Shown here: piece after piece, positions 33,381-41,874 of the stretch | Numbering within the stretch: the stretch's first letter is position 1 | Layout of the letters: every line of letters begins with the position of its first letter | The notes under the pieces: generated by a model | Told to the model about the DNA's origin: nothing | What the model saw: the letters and a program-made list of their open reading frames with translations, nothing else | The model's database searches: none | Made by a program: the position numbers and the translations under genes | Source: Conexibacter sp. DBS9H8 | GTDB lineage: Bacteria > Actinomycetota > Thermoleophilia > Solirubrobacterales > Solirubrobacteraceae | Reading direction: 5' to 3' | NCBI RefSeq assembly: GCF_023330685.1 | Contig: NZ_CP097128.1 | Coordinates: 3,572,120-3,636,119 of the forward strand | DNA: 64,000 nucleotides

Positions 33381-34764
33381 CGCAGACCGGGCACCGGCCC
33401 GCGCGCTGCGCGGGCCGGTGCGGGTGCGAACCCTGCACGGGTGGGGCGGAGGTGACCGTGTCCGCTCATGGGTGTGGCGTCCCCCGGATCCGGCGGCCCT
33501 CGCGGCCGGCCTCGCCAGCCGTGACCGACGGCTGGCGCGCGGCGTCATCGCGCGCGGGATGGGGCGCAGCTACGGAGACGCTGCGCAACGGTGGGGTGGC
33601 CTCGCCGTCAGCAGCGCGGGGTTGCGAGAACTGACCCTCGACCCGGTCGCCGGCATCGCGCGCGTCGGTGCCGGCGTCCTCCTCACCGAACTCCTCCGGG
33701 CCGCCGCCGCGCAGGGCTGGATCGTCCCCGTCGTCCCCGGCACCCAGTTCATCACCGTCGGAGGGGCGATCGCCTCCGACATCCACGGCAAGAACCACGG
33801 CAGCGCCGGCACCTTCGGCGCCCACGTCCGCACTCTCGGCCTGCTCACCGCCGACGGCGAACTCCGCGACCTCACCCCGGCAGACCCGCTGTTTTCCGCC
33901 ACGATCGGCGGCATGGGCCTCACCGGTGTGATCGTGTCGGCGCAGATCGCGCTCGCCCCCGCGCCCGCGCCGCTGCTCGCCGTCGACACCGACCGGGTCG
34001 ACAGCCTCGATGACGCGTTCAGCGCCCTCCGGGCCGACGGTGGCCCGCACCGGGTCGCCTGGCTCGATCTCCTGTCGCGCCGCGGCCCGCGCGGGGTCGT
34101 CACCCGGGCCCGCATGGTCAGCTCCGCCGCCGACGGCGGCGGCCCGATGCCGGCCGCAGCGGCGACAACCCCGGTCCGGCTTGCCGTTCCCCCCGTCATC
34201 CCATCGGGCGCGCTCACCCCGGCGGTGATCCGAGCCGCCAACGCGGCTCGCTTCTGGCGCTCGCCCCGGCACGAACGCGACGCGCTGATCGGCTTCGGAC
34301 CCCACATGTTCCCGCTCGACGGCCTCGCCGCCTGGCCGCGGATGTACGGGCCCAGCGGGTTTCTCCAGTACCAGGTCGCCGTGCCGCCCGGCGCCGAGCG
34401 TGTCCTCGAAGCGATCCTCGAGGTACTGGCCGCCGCGGACGCCCCCGTCTACCTCGCCGTCCTCAAGGACTTCGGTCCCGCCAACGCCGCCCCGCTCTCC
34501 TTCCCGATCGAGGGGTGGACCCTTGCGCTCGACCTGCCCCGCCGCTGCCCCGCCCTTCCTGCCGCGCTCGATCGCTGTGACGAGCTCGTCGTCGAGGCCG
34601 GGGGCCGGATCTACCTCAGCAAGGACAGTCACGTCAGACCTGCCACCCTGTCGGCGATGTATCCACGCCTCAGCGAGTGGCAGACGATCCGCGACGACGC
34701 CGACCCCGCCGGCCTCTGGCGCTCGGACCTCGCGATCCGCACGGGGCTGGTGAGCGACCGGTGA
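33373..34764 (+). CDS. dprE1: Decaprenylphosphoryl-beta-D-ribose oxidase
   Basis: 463 residues, VAO-type FAD oxidoreductase. With DprE2 it epimerises decaprenylphosphoryl-ribose to -arabinose. FAD-binding motifs ARGMGRSYGDAAQRWGG, VPGTQFITVGGAIASDIHGK with NHG, and TADGELRDLTP closely follow mycobacterial DprE1. The flavin-site lysine (K418 in M. tuberculosis) is Lys417 in YLSKDSH. The cysteine attacked by benzothiazinones (C387) is Ala385 here (GWTLALDLP against GWNICVDFP). GTG start overlapping UbiA; stop overlaps DprE2 (GTGA). Confidence 0.93.
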   Translation: MPDADRAPARALRGPVRVRTLHGWGGGDRVRSWVWRPPDPAALAAGLASRDRRLARGVIARGMGRSYGDAAQRWGGLAVSSAGLRELTLDPVAGIARVGAGVLLTELLRAAAAQGWIVPVVPGTQFITVGGAIASDIHGKNHGSAGTFGAHVRTLGLLTADGELRDLTPADPLFSATIGGMGLTGVIVSAQIALAPAPAPLLAVDTDRVDSLDDAFSALRADGGPHRVAWLDLLSRRGPRGVVTRARMVSSAADGGGPMPAAAATTPVRLAVPPVIPSGALTPAVIRAANAARFWRSPRHERDALIGFGPHMFPLDGLAAWPRMYGPSGFLQYQVAVPPGAERVLEAILEVLAAADAPVYLAVLKDFGPANAAPLSFPIEGWTLALDLPRRCPALPAALDRCDELVVEAGGRIYLSKDSHVRPATLSAMYPRLSEWQTIRDDADPAGLWRSDLAIRTGLVSDR

Positions 34765-35504
34765 GCCGGCGCGTGCTCCTCCTCGGCGGCACCTCAGAGA
34801 TCGGCGGTGCCATCGTCGCTGCCCTCGCCCGCCGCCACCCCGGCAGCACCGCGGTGATCGTCGGTCGGGACGCCGACGCCCTCGAGAAAGCCGCGGCCGC
34901 GCTGGTGAACGCCGGTTGTGTCTCGGTTTCTGTCGCCGTCGGCGACGCCGACGCGCTCGACACCCACCCCGCGCTGCTCGGCGAGCTGTTCGGCTCGGGA
35001 GGGTTCGACACCGTCGTCCTCGCCGTCGGGACCCTCGGCGGCCAGGCCGCCCTGGCGACCCCACGGGAGGAGGCGCTCGCGCTGCTGCGCACGAACGTCC
35101 TCGGCTGCGGCTCGCTGCTGGAGGCATCCCTGCAGCAGCTCCGTTCCCGGGGCGGCGGGACGATGGTCGTGCTGTCGAGCGCCGCGGCCGAGCGCCCGCG
35201 GGCGAGCCTCGCCTATTACGGCGCTGCGAAGGCCGGCCTCGACGCACTCGCCCAGGCACTCGGGGACGCCGCCCGGGCCGACGGCGTGCGGACCCTCGTC
35301 GTCCGGCCCGGCTTCGTGCACACGCGGATGACCGCCGGTCTTCGTCCCGCCCCGCTTGCGACGACACCGGAGGCGGTCGCCGAGGTCGCCGTTCGCGCGA
35401 TCGAGCGAGGCGCCCACACGGTCTGGGCACCGCCCGCCCTGCGCTGGGTCCTCCTCGTCCTCCGCTGCCTTCCCCGCCCGCTGTGGCGGCGGATGGGGAT
35501 CTGA
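34761..35504 (+). CDS. dprE2: Decaprenylphosphoryl-D-2-keto-erythropentose reductase
   Basis: 247 residues, short-chain dehydrogenase. LLLGGTSEIGGAIVAALA is the DprE2-type cofactor motif, VLAVGTLG the family NAG-like region, VVLSSAAAERPRASLAYYGAAKAG supplies catalytic Ser and the YxxxK pair, and RTLVVRPGFVHTRMTAGL is close to mycobacterial DprE2. It reduces the 2-keto intermediate to decaprenylphosphoryl-arabinose with NAD(P)H. Coupled to dprE1 by a GTGA overlap. Family and context agree well. Confidence 0.92.
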   Translation: MSRRVLLLGGTSEIGGAIVAALARRHPGSTAVIVGRDADALEKAAAALVNAGCVSVSVAVGDADALDTHPALLGELFGSGGFDTVVLAVGTLGGQAALATPREEALALLRTNVLGCGSLLEASLQQLRSRGGGTMVVLSSAAAERPRASLAYYGAAKAGLDALAQALGDAARADGVRTLVVRPGFVHTRMTAGLRPAPLATTPEAVAEVAVRAIERGAHTVWAPPALRWVLLVLRCLPRPLWRRMGI

Positions 35505-35512
35505 AGCCCCCC

Positions 35513-35767
35513 GTGCGCCGTCCCCGCTCACGCCCGGGTGTGCCGTTGCTCATCGACGCACTGACGGGCGTCCTCATCGCCGTCTTCGTCCTCATCCTCG
35601 TCAGCGGAACCGCGACCGCCGGAGTCGTCGGGATCCTCCTCGCGCTGATCGCGCTGGTGACACTCGTTCCGGGGCGGATCGCGCGGCGGCGGCGCCGCCG
35701 CCGGGTCGCGCCGACGCGGTCGGCGCTCTCCCCCGGGGCTCAGAGCCGCGGGCGACGTCGCGGCTGA
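35513..35767 (+). CDS. Small basic membrane protein
   Basis: 84 residues from a GTG eight bases after dprE2. A polar N-terminus (RRPRSRPGVP) is followed by two hydrophobic segments (LLIDALTGVLIAVFVLILVS and GVVGILLALIALVTLVP) and a cluster of arginines (RIARRRRRRR). No family recognised. As it is tightly spaced in the dprE operon it may be co-expressed. Its last 28 bases overlap the 3' end of the convergent small membrane gene at 35740. Coding status is inferred from position and the membrane pattern, so moderate. Confidence 0.5.
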   Translation: MRRPRSRPGVPLLIDALTGVLIAVFVLILVSGTATAGVVGILLALIALVTLVPGRIARRRRRRRVAPTRSALSPGAQSRGRRRG

Positions 35768-36240
35768 ACGCCGCGGTCATCACCGAGCGCGCGCCGAAGC
35801 CGTGCGCCCGAGCTGCTGACGCCGTCCATCAGTGCCCTGCCCGCTCCGGCCCGCCCGGCGGTGGCGCGTGGCGCCTCCGCCCAGCGACGTCCCGAGCCGG
35901 CACCGGCCCTGCCGGCTCGGCGCCGGCGGACGACGCGGACGATCGGCGGCCCGAACACGAGGATGAGCAGCAGCGGGACCCCGAGCAGGGTGAGCATCCC
36001 CAGGCCGGGTCCCAGCAGGAGGGCGAACAGGGCGAGCACGAATCCTCCGGCGACGTCGGCGCTGAGGTCGCGCCGGCGAGCACGGAACCGCTCGGCCCGG
36101 CGGCGACGCTCGCTGCCGGAATCTTCGAGGAGCCCCGGCGGACGCGTCACCGCCCGCGGGCGGACCGGGCGCGGCGGTGGATTGTGACGGTCCGAGCGTG
36201 CGGCGGCACGGTCGGACCGCGGTCGTTCACTCCAGGACAC
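35740..36240 (-). CDS. Small basic membrane protein, convergent partner
   Basis: 166 residues from a GTG. The N-terminal ~65 residues are Arg/Pro/Ser-rich; two hydrophobic segments (GGFVLALFALLLGPGLGML and GVPLLLILVFGPPIV) are followed by RVVRRRRAG and a low-complexity tail. The layout (two helices then an arginine cluster) mirrors the protein at 35513. No family recognised. The exact N-terminus is unclear; the arginine-rich composition could in part reflect GC bias, so coding is probable rather than certain. Confidence 0.5.
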   Translation of the reverse strand: MSWSERPRSDRAAARSDRHNPPPRPVRPRAVTRPPGLLEDSGSERRRRAERFRARRRDLSADVAGGFVLALFALLLGPGLGMLTLLGVPLLLILVFGPPIVRVVRRRRAGRAGAGSGRRWAEAPRATAGRAGAGRALMDGVSSSGARLRRALGDDRGVQPRRRPRL

Positions 36241-36401
36241 GTCGAAGAACCTGCCGCCACGACCTAAGGCCCGGCCCAGAACTGCTTGAGAAGCCTCTCA
36301 TCCTCCTGCAGGGTAGAGTGAGGTGCGGCGCCTGAGCAACTCCGTCGTCGGCCCGCACCCGGGCCGAGAGGATCTTCTCAGGCGGTGTTGAATCCGTGCG
36401 C

Positions 36402-37637
36402 ATGAGCTTTCCGGCGTCGATGACCACCTCCACGCTCCCTCCTCGTCCCGCCCGCCCCCTTCCGCCCCGGCTCTCGCCGCGCCAGCGCCTGCGGCGGGTT
36501 GCGCTGATCGCGCTCGCGGTCTGCGCGCTTCCGATCGGCGTCTCGTGGCTGTCGGCGATGACGGCGTCGGCCAACACGGCGCTGACGATCAACACGATCG
36601 AGTGGCTGCGGTCCAACGGAGGAGCCGGGATCGCGTCCTTCATCGAGCGCATCTACTACTCGCTCAACGCCCCGGCGACCGGAGGCCCGGGGCTCAAGCG
36701 CCTCGCACTCAAGCTCCACCAGCAGTCGATCCGCCACCCGCCCAACATCACGCCGATCCTCCACCCCGCCCTTCCCGGTGAGGGGGTCTGGCAGCCGACC
36801 GAATCGTGGACCCTGCAGAGTTCGCCGGTGCAGATCACCCAGTTCCGCTCTGACCCGCTCTATCCGCAGATGGTCGCCGGCGTCGCCTGGATCGATCCGC
36901 GCCGCACCTCGATCCAGCTGTATGCGGGCAACCTCGAGCCGGACGTGCCGATGGCCAACCGCGGACCGGAGATGGTTCCGGTCAACCAGCGCGCGAAGCT
37001 GCTGGCGACCTTCAACAGCGGCTTCAAGCTCGAGGATGCCCACGGCGGCTGGGCTGACAACGGCCAGACGTATGCCCCGCTCGTCAAGGGGCAGGCGACC
37101 TTCGTCGGCTACACGAACGGGACCTACAACATCGTCGACTGGACCGGCGGGCCGAAAATCGGCCCGAACATCGACTTCGCCCGCCAGAACCTGCCGCTCA
37201 TCGTCAGCAACGGCGCCCCCAACCCGCAGCTCGCCAACGGCGCCCTGTGGGGAGCGACGCTCGGCAACTCGATCCGCGTCTGGCGCTCGGGCTTGGGAAT
37301 CACCGCCCGCGGCGACCTCATCTACGCGGCGGCGAACAACCAGACCGCCCAGTCGCTGGCGGCGATCCTGATCCACGCCGGCGCGGTCCGGGCGATGCAG
37401 CTCGACATCAACGCCTACTGGCCGAGCTTCAACTACTACACCGGTCCGAACGCCGCCAACCCGATCAAGCTGTTGCCGGACATGGTCCGGCCGGCCAACC
37501 GGTACCTCACCCCCGACGACCGCGACTTCTTCGCCGTCTATCTGAAGGCGAACACGCGCTCAGGATTCCCGACCGGCTCGACGTCGACGACGGCGTCGGC
37601 GACCACCACCGTCGGCCACACCGCCGGTCGCGGCTGA
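36402..37637 (+). CDS. Membrane-anchored phosphodiester-glycosidase-like protein, paralogue B
   Basis: 411 residues. N-terminal Pro-rich tail, one anchor helix (VALIALAVCALPIGVSWLSAM), then the same extracellular layout as paralogue A: IEWLRSNGGAG, KRLALKLHQ, PPNITPILHPALPGEGVW, LLATFNSGFKLEDAHGGW, WTGGPKIGPNIDFARQNLPL, GAVRAMQLDINAYWPSFNYY and RYLTPDDRDFFAVYLK. The fold resembles NAGPA/DUF2233 phosphodiester glycosidases. A Ser/Thr-rich C-terminal tail is extra. A GTG two codons upstream is an alternative start. Together with paralogue A it brackets the DPA genes. Confidence 0.83.
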   Translation: MSFPASMTTSTLPPRPARPLPPRLSPRQRLRRVALIALAVCALPIGVSWLSAMTASANTALTINTIEWLRSNGGAGIASFIERIYYSLNAPATGGPGLKRLALKLHQQSIRHPPNITPILHPALPGEGVWQPTESWTLQSSPVQITQFRSDPLYPQMVAGVAWIDPRRTSIQLYAGNLEPDVPMANRGPEMVPVNQRAKLLATFNSGFKLEDAHGGWADNGQTYAPLVKGQATFVGYTNGTYNIVDWTGGPKIGPNIDFARQNLPLIVSNGAPNPQLANGALWGATLGNSIRVWRSGLGITARGDLIYAAANNQTAQSLAAILIHAGAVRAMQLDINAYWPSFNYYTGPNAANPIKLLPDMVRPANRYLTPDDRDFFAVYLKANTRSGFPTGSTSTTASATTTVGHTAGRG

Positions 37638-37736
37638 GCCGCCCCGGACACGGTCGGACGGGACCGACGCGCCGTCGTCTGAGGGGCGCGCGGTGGTTGA
37701 GGCGTCGCCGTCGCAGGTCCGCGCGCAGCCGCGAGC

Positions 37737-38906
37737 TCAGCGGCGGAGCAGGCTGCCCGGCGCGGCGAGGTGGGCGAGCGTCGGGTAGCCGTCGACGGCC
37801 ATCAGCAGGTCGGCTTCGGCGAGCAGGCTGCGGAGGACGTGGACGATGCCGTCGACGCCACCGAGGGCGAGCCCCCACGCGTAGGGGCGGCCGACCCCGA
37901 CAGCGGTCGCCCCGAGGGCGACCGCCTTGACGACGTGTTCACCCCCGCGAACCCCTGAGTCGAAGATGACGGGGACCCGCCCGTCGGCCGCCTCGACGAC
38001 GGGCTCGAGCAGGTCGATCGCCGCCAGTCCCCCGTTGGCCTGGCGGCCGCCGTGGTTGGAGCAGTAGATCCCGTCGACGCCGCTGTCGATCGCCCGGCGC
38101 ACGTCCTCGGGATGGCAGAGGCCCTTGAGCAACAGCGGCAGCGTCGTGAGCGAACGCAGCCAGGCGAGGTCGTCCCAGCTGAGCGCCGGGTCCGAGAACC
38201 CGAGCGCCCACGCGAGCGCCGCGGCCCGCGGGTCCTCCTCCGGCGGTGCGGCGAGCTTGGCGCAGAACACCGGATCACTGAAGTAGTTGGCCAGACACTT
38301 GCCCTGGAGCTGGGGGAACGAGGCGAGGCCGAGGTCGCGGGGACGCCAGCCGAGGATCTGAGTGTCGAGGGTGACGATGAGCGCGGAGAACCCCGCCGCC
38401 TCCGCTCGCGCGACGAAGCTCGCCGCGAGTTCCCGGTCCGCCGGGGTGTAGAGCTGAAAGAACCCGGGGGTGTCACCGAGGTGCTGGGCGACCTCCTCGA
38501 GCGGATCTGCCGACAGGGTTGAGGCGATCATCGGGACGCCGGTGCGGGCCGCCGCCTGAGCGGTGGCGATGTCGCCGTGGCCGTCCCGGGCACACAGGCC
38601 GATCACGCCGACGGGAGCGAGCAGCAGTGGGCTGGGGAGCCGGTGGCCGAGGAGGTCGATTCCGAGGTCACGCTCGGCCGCCCCGGCGAGCATCCGCGGC
38701 ATCAGACCGTACCGGTCAAAGGCCCGGACGTTCTCGTCCTGGGTGAACTCGTTCCCGGCCCCGCCGGCGACGTAGGAGTAGATGTCCGGGGCCAGCGCCG
38801 CCTCCGCCCGGGCGGCGAGCTCGGAGTAGCTCATCGGCAGCGACGGCCGGATGCCGCTCAGCCCGGCCAGATAGATCTCAAGTTGGAAGTCACCGAAGTT
38901 GGGCAC
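37737..38906 (-). CDS. FMN-dependent alpha-hydroxy-acid oxidase/dehydrogenase
   Basis: 389 residues, TIM-barrel of the lactate oxidase/glycolate oxidase family. YSYVAGGAGNEFTQDENV, PLLLAPVGVIGL, PGFFQLYTPADRE, LIVTLDTQILGWRPRDL, LLLKGLCHPEDVRRA, CSNHGGRQANGG (catalytic His and Arg), IFDSGVRGGEHVVKAVALGATAVGVGRPY (split here only for reading: FMN phosphate site). The ILGWRPRDL and CLANYFSDPVF features are typical of lactate 2-monooxygenase-like members. Substrate could be lactate or another 2-hydroxy acid. GTG start. Isolated gene. Confidence 0.9.
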   Translation of the reverse strand: MPNFGDFQLEIYLAGLSGIRPSLPMSYSELAARAEAALAPDIYSYVAGGAGNEFTQDENVRAFDRYGLMPRMLAGAAERDLGIDLLGHRLPSPLLLAPVGVIGLCARDGHGDIATAQAAARTGVPMIASTLSADPLEEVAQHLGDTPGFFQLYTPADRELAASFVARAEAAGFSALIVTLDTQILGWRPRDLGLASFPQLQGKCLANYFSDPVFCAKLAAPPEEDPRAAALAWALGFSDPALSWDDLAWLRSLTTLPLLLKGLCHPEDVRRAIDSGVDGIYCSNHGGRQANGGLAAIDLLEPVVEAADGRVPVIFDSGVRGGEHVVKAVALGATAVGVGRPYAWGLALGGVDGIVHVLRSLLAEADLLMAVDGYPTLAHLAAPGSLLRR

Positions 38907-39003
38907 GGGCGGATGCTACGGGGTCGGGTCCCACCGGGCGAGGTTGGGTCAGCGGGCCGCTACCCTTCCCCGGGCGGCCGCCGCGAGCGGCCGGACAACA
39001 GCT

Positions 39004-39090
39004 GGAGAGGTGCCGGAGCGGCTGAACGGGCACGACTGGAAATCGTGTAACGGGGAAACTCGTTCGGGGGTTCGAATCCCCCTCTCTCCG
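39004..39090 (+). tRNA. tRNA-Ser (anticodon GGA)
   Basis: 87 bases, class II. Acceptor GGAGAGG pairs with TCTCTCC (one G-U) and the discriminator is G, as usual for tRNA-Ser. Anticodon loop CTGGAAA within the stem ACGA/TCGT; long variable arm AACGGGGAAACTCGTT; T-arm GGGGG-TTCGAAT-CCCCC. CCA is not encoded. Confidence 0.97.
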
Positions 39091-39160
39091 TCCGCGGCGG
39101 CGCCACCCCGAGGGGTGCGCTCACGCCACTGGCCGTGACGGGATCAGCCCGAGCCCTGTC

Positions 39161-40528
39161 TCAGGGCACGGTCGGCCCGGGCGACGTGATCACGCCGCCG
39201 CCCGCAGGGACCCGCTCCCCCGCCGCCGGGACGACGTCGTCCGCCGTCGGAAGGCCACGTACCGGGACCGGTTCGATCTCATTCATCGCGTCGACCCGGT
39301 GCAGCGCGGGAAACAGGCGGATCCATCCGAGGGCGATCAGCACTGTCACGCAGCCGCCACCGACGACCGCGGGCACCGTTCCGACCAGCGACGCCGACAG
39401 GCCGGACTCGAAGGCGCCGAGCTGGTTGGAAGCCGAGACGAACACCGTCTCGACCGCCCCGACGCGGCCTCGGAGCAGATCGGGCGTGGCGAGGGCGACG
39501 GTCGTGCCACGGATGTTCATCGAGAAGAAGTCGACGAACCCGCTGACGGCGAGGGCGAGGAAGGAGAGCTCGACGTTGCGGGAGAGACCGAAGACGACCA
39601 TGCAGGCGCCGAAGGCGGCGACGACGACGAGCAGCCGCCGTCCCGCCCGGCGCAGGATCGGGCGACGGGTGAGCCAGACGGCGGCGATCACGGCCCCGAT
39701 CGCCGGTCCGGCGCGAAGGACCCCGAGTCCGACCACACCGACATGGAGGATGTGGGCCGCGAAGATCGGCAGCAGCGCGACGGCGCCGCCGAACAGCACG
39801 GCCAGGAGATCGAGCAGGATCGCCCCGAGGATCATCGGGGTCGCCCGGACGAACCGCAGCCCCTCCAGCACCGAACCGAGGTCCGCCGCGGCCGTCGGGG
39901 TGGCCGTGGCACCGGCGGGAGCCGAGTCACGATCGCCGCCCCCGGCTCGCGCGTCCGCGCCGACGGGCGCCTGGCCCGGGCCGATGCGGAGAGCGGCGAG
40001 GCTGGCCAGCAGGCAGGAGCCGGCCGCGAGCAGGTAGACGGCGGCGGGCGAGAACCCGTAGACGAGCCCGCCGAGGGCGGGACCGATGATGCCGGCCCCC
40101 TGGGCGGCGAACGCGCGCAGGGTCATCGCGCTCGGAATCAGCGCCCGACCGACGAGCGTCGGCGGCATCGCCCGCGCGGCGGGCTGTCCGATCGCCATCG
40201 TCACCCCGGCGCCGACGGCGCAGGCGAGGTACGGCGCGGCGGCGTGCACGCCGGCGGCGGTGATCAGCGCGAGCGTGACCCCGATCACGACCCCGAGCAG
40301 GTTGGCGGCCGCGAGCACGTAACGGCGCGGGAACCGGTCGGCGAGGTGGCCGGCGGGCAGGGCGAGCACGAACAGGGGCAGGAACTCGGCGAGCCCGATC
40401 CAGCCGAGATCGAGTGCGCTGCGCTGATGGGAGTAGACCGACCAGCCGATGATCACCTCGAGCATCTGCAGGGCGACGCTCATCGCGAGGGTGGCGGCGA
40501 ACCAGCGCCGGAACGCCTGTACCTCCAT
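39161..40528 (-). CDS. Major facilitator superfamily transporter
   Basis: 455 residues with about 12 hydrophobic helices and a ~40-residue polar Ala/Gly-rich central loop. LPAGHLADRFPRRYVLAAANL is the MFS motif A between helices 2 and 3; the second half has WLTRRPILRRAGRRLL and DLLRGRVGAVETVFVSASNQLGAFESG, typical of enterobactin-exporter (EntS)-like/MFS_3 members. Substrate unknown. I prefer the ATG of MEVQAF because GGGGA lies six bases upstream; the longer frame ATG (40547-40549) has its ribosome site too close. The C-terminal ~50 residues form a hydrophilic tail. Confidence 0.9.
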   Translation of the reverse strand: MEVQAFRRWFAATLAMSVALQMLEVIIGWSVYSHQRSALDLGWIGLAEFLPLFVLALPAGHLADRFPRRYVLAAANLLGVVIGVTLALITAAGVHAAAPYLACAVGAGVTMAIGQPAARAMPPTLVGRALIPSAMTLRAFAAQGAGIIGPALGGLVYGFSPAAVYLLAAGSCLLASLAALRIGPGQAPVGADARAGGGDRDSAPAGATATPTAAADLGSVLEGLRFVRATPMILGAILLDLLAVLFGGAVALLPIFAAHILHVGVVGLGVLRAGPAIGAVIAAVWLTRRPILRRAGRRLLVVVAAFGACMVVFGLSRNVELSFLALAVSGFVDFFSMNIRGTTVALATPDLLRGRVGAVETVFVSASNQLGAFESGLSASLVGTVPAVVGGGCVTVLIALGWIRLFPALHRVDAMNEIEPVPVRGLPTADDVVPAAGERVPAGGGVITSPGPTVP

Positions 40529-40592
40529 CACCGGTCCCCAGCGTCGCATTCCTCTGACGCTAGTACACGCTCGCGCCCGGGACCCGCCCGCT

Positions 40593-40636
40593 CACGGCCC
40601 TCCGACCGCCCGCCCACGGCCCTCTGACCGCCCGCG
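40593..40636 (+). repeat. Tandem duplication of 22 bases
   Basis: CACGGCCCTC(C/T)GACCGCCCGC(C/G) twice, at 40593 and 40615, in the short gap upstream of the SDR gene. Confidence 0.7.
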
Positions 40637-40684
40637 CGCCCCGGCGGCCGACCGCCTTGGTCACAGCGATGTAGGCTTCAGCGG

Positions 40685-41539
40685 ATGACGAAGTCTCTGG
40701 CAGGTAAGGTCGTCGCCGTCACGGGCGGCGCACGGGGAATCGGCCGCGCGACGGCGGAGACCCTCATCACCCGGGGCGCACGGGTCGCCATCGGGGACAT
40801 CGACGGGGCGCTCGCCCAGACGGTCGCCGAAGAGCTCGGACACGGCAGCATCGGCTGCTTTCTCGACGTCACCGACGTCGCCTCCTTCGAGGTGTTCCTC
40901 GAGCAGACCGAACGGGAGCTCGGTCCCCTCGACGTGCTGATCAACAACGCCGGGATCATGCCCCTCGGCGCCTTTGTCGAGGAGACCGAGGCGACCGCCG
41001 AGCGGATGATCGACATCAACCTCAACGGGGTGATCCTCGGCTCCAAGCTCGCCCTGCGCCGGTTCCAGGCCCGTGGCGAGGGCCACCTCGTCAACATCGC
41101 CTCGACGGCGGGCAAGTACGGCGCGCCGGGCGGGGCAACCTATGCGGCGACCAAGCACGCCGTCGTCGGCCTGTCGGAGGCGATCCGCCAGGAGGTGGCC
41201 GGCACCGGGATCGGCGTGAGCATCGTGATGCCCCTCGTCGTCAACACCGACCTCGGGTCTGGGCTGTCCGGTCACGGACCGCTGAAGGTCCTCGAACCGT
41301 CAGATGTCGCGACGGCGATCGTCGAGGCGATCGAACACAACCGCGTCGACGTCTACGTCCCCAGCTGGATCGGGCTGGTCCTGCGCGTCCAGCATGTCCT
41401 CCCCCGGGCGGTCAACGACCGCGTGATCAAGCTGCTCGGCGCCGACAAGGTCCTCACCGAGACCGACCCAGGCCGCCGGGACGCCTACGAGTCCCACGTC
41501 GCCGCCGACGCGGACGCCCACACGCTGTCGACGCCCTGA
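40685..41539 (+). CDS. Short-chain dehydrogenase/reductase
   Basis: 284 residues, classical SDR. Cofactor motif VTGGARGIGRATAETL, acidic GDIDGA (suggesting NAD(H)), NNAG motif in LINNAGIMPLG, catalytic Ser in NIASTAGKYG and the YAATK pair; MPLVVNTDLGSGL follows. A C-terminal ~60-residue extension after the Rossmann fold is seen in membrane-associated ketoreductase-like SDRs. A TAGGCT hexamer lies seven bases before the ATG, so initiation is likely leaderless. It ends at a strong hairpin. Confidence 0.92.
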   Translation: MTKSLAGKVVAVTGGARGIGRATAETLITRGARVAIGDIDGALAQTVAEELGHGSIGCFLDVTDVASFEVFLEQTERELGPLDVLINNAGIMPLGAFVEETEATAERMIDINLNGVILGSKLALRRFQARGEGHLVNIASTAGKYGAPGGATYAATKHAVVGLSEAIRQEVAGTGIGVSIVMPLVVNTDLGSGLSGHGPLKVLEPSDVATAIVEAIEHNRVDVYVPSWIGLVLRVQHVLPRAVNDRVIKLLGADKVLTETDPGRRDAYESHVAADADAHTLSTP

Positions 41540-41548
41540 GGCTCGCCT

Positions 41549-41584
41549 GGGGTGCGTGCCGGCCACCGGGCCGGCACGCACCCC
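41549..41584 (+). terminator. Terminator-like hairpin after the SDR gene
   Basis: Perfect 16-base stem GGGGTGCGTGCCGGCC with its complement around ACCG, starting 10 bases after the SDR stop. No T-run. Confidence 0.75.
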
Positions 41585-41822
41585 GCTGGTCTCCGGCGGC
41601 TCAAGCCCGCCGCCGACCTACCGGTACGGATCGACTCCTCTCCAGGAAGGACCTGTTCTCTGATGATCGGCCCCGCACGTCAGGGTGCGGCGGCGACGAT
41701 CGCCGTGCTCAGAGTCTCGCTGGCCACGCCCGGACGCGAAAGCGCGAGCGCGGCGACCGCCAGGTCACCTCGGGCATCGCCACGGTGGCCAAGACGCCGG
41801 GCTGAACGCCAGCAGGCACGGC

Positions 41823-41854
41823 TCCGGGACCGGCCTCACAGGGCCGGTCCCGGA
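41823..41854 (-). terminator. Terminator-like hairpin after the sedolisin gene
   Basis: Perfect 13-base stem TCCGGGACCGGCC/GGCCGGTCCCGGA with a six-base loop, 20 bases past the minus-strand sedolisin stop. The ~240 bases between this and the hairpin at 41549 hold nothing I recognise. Confidence 0.75.
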
Positions 41855-41874
41855 CCACGGCGGTCAACCTGAGA

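Noticed and set aside
39004..39090. tRNA-Ser as an integration (att) site
   Set aside because: No integrase, no repeated 3' tRNA fragment and no foreign-looking genes follow it.
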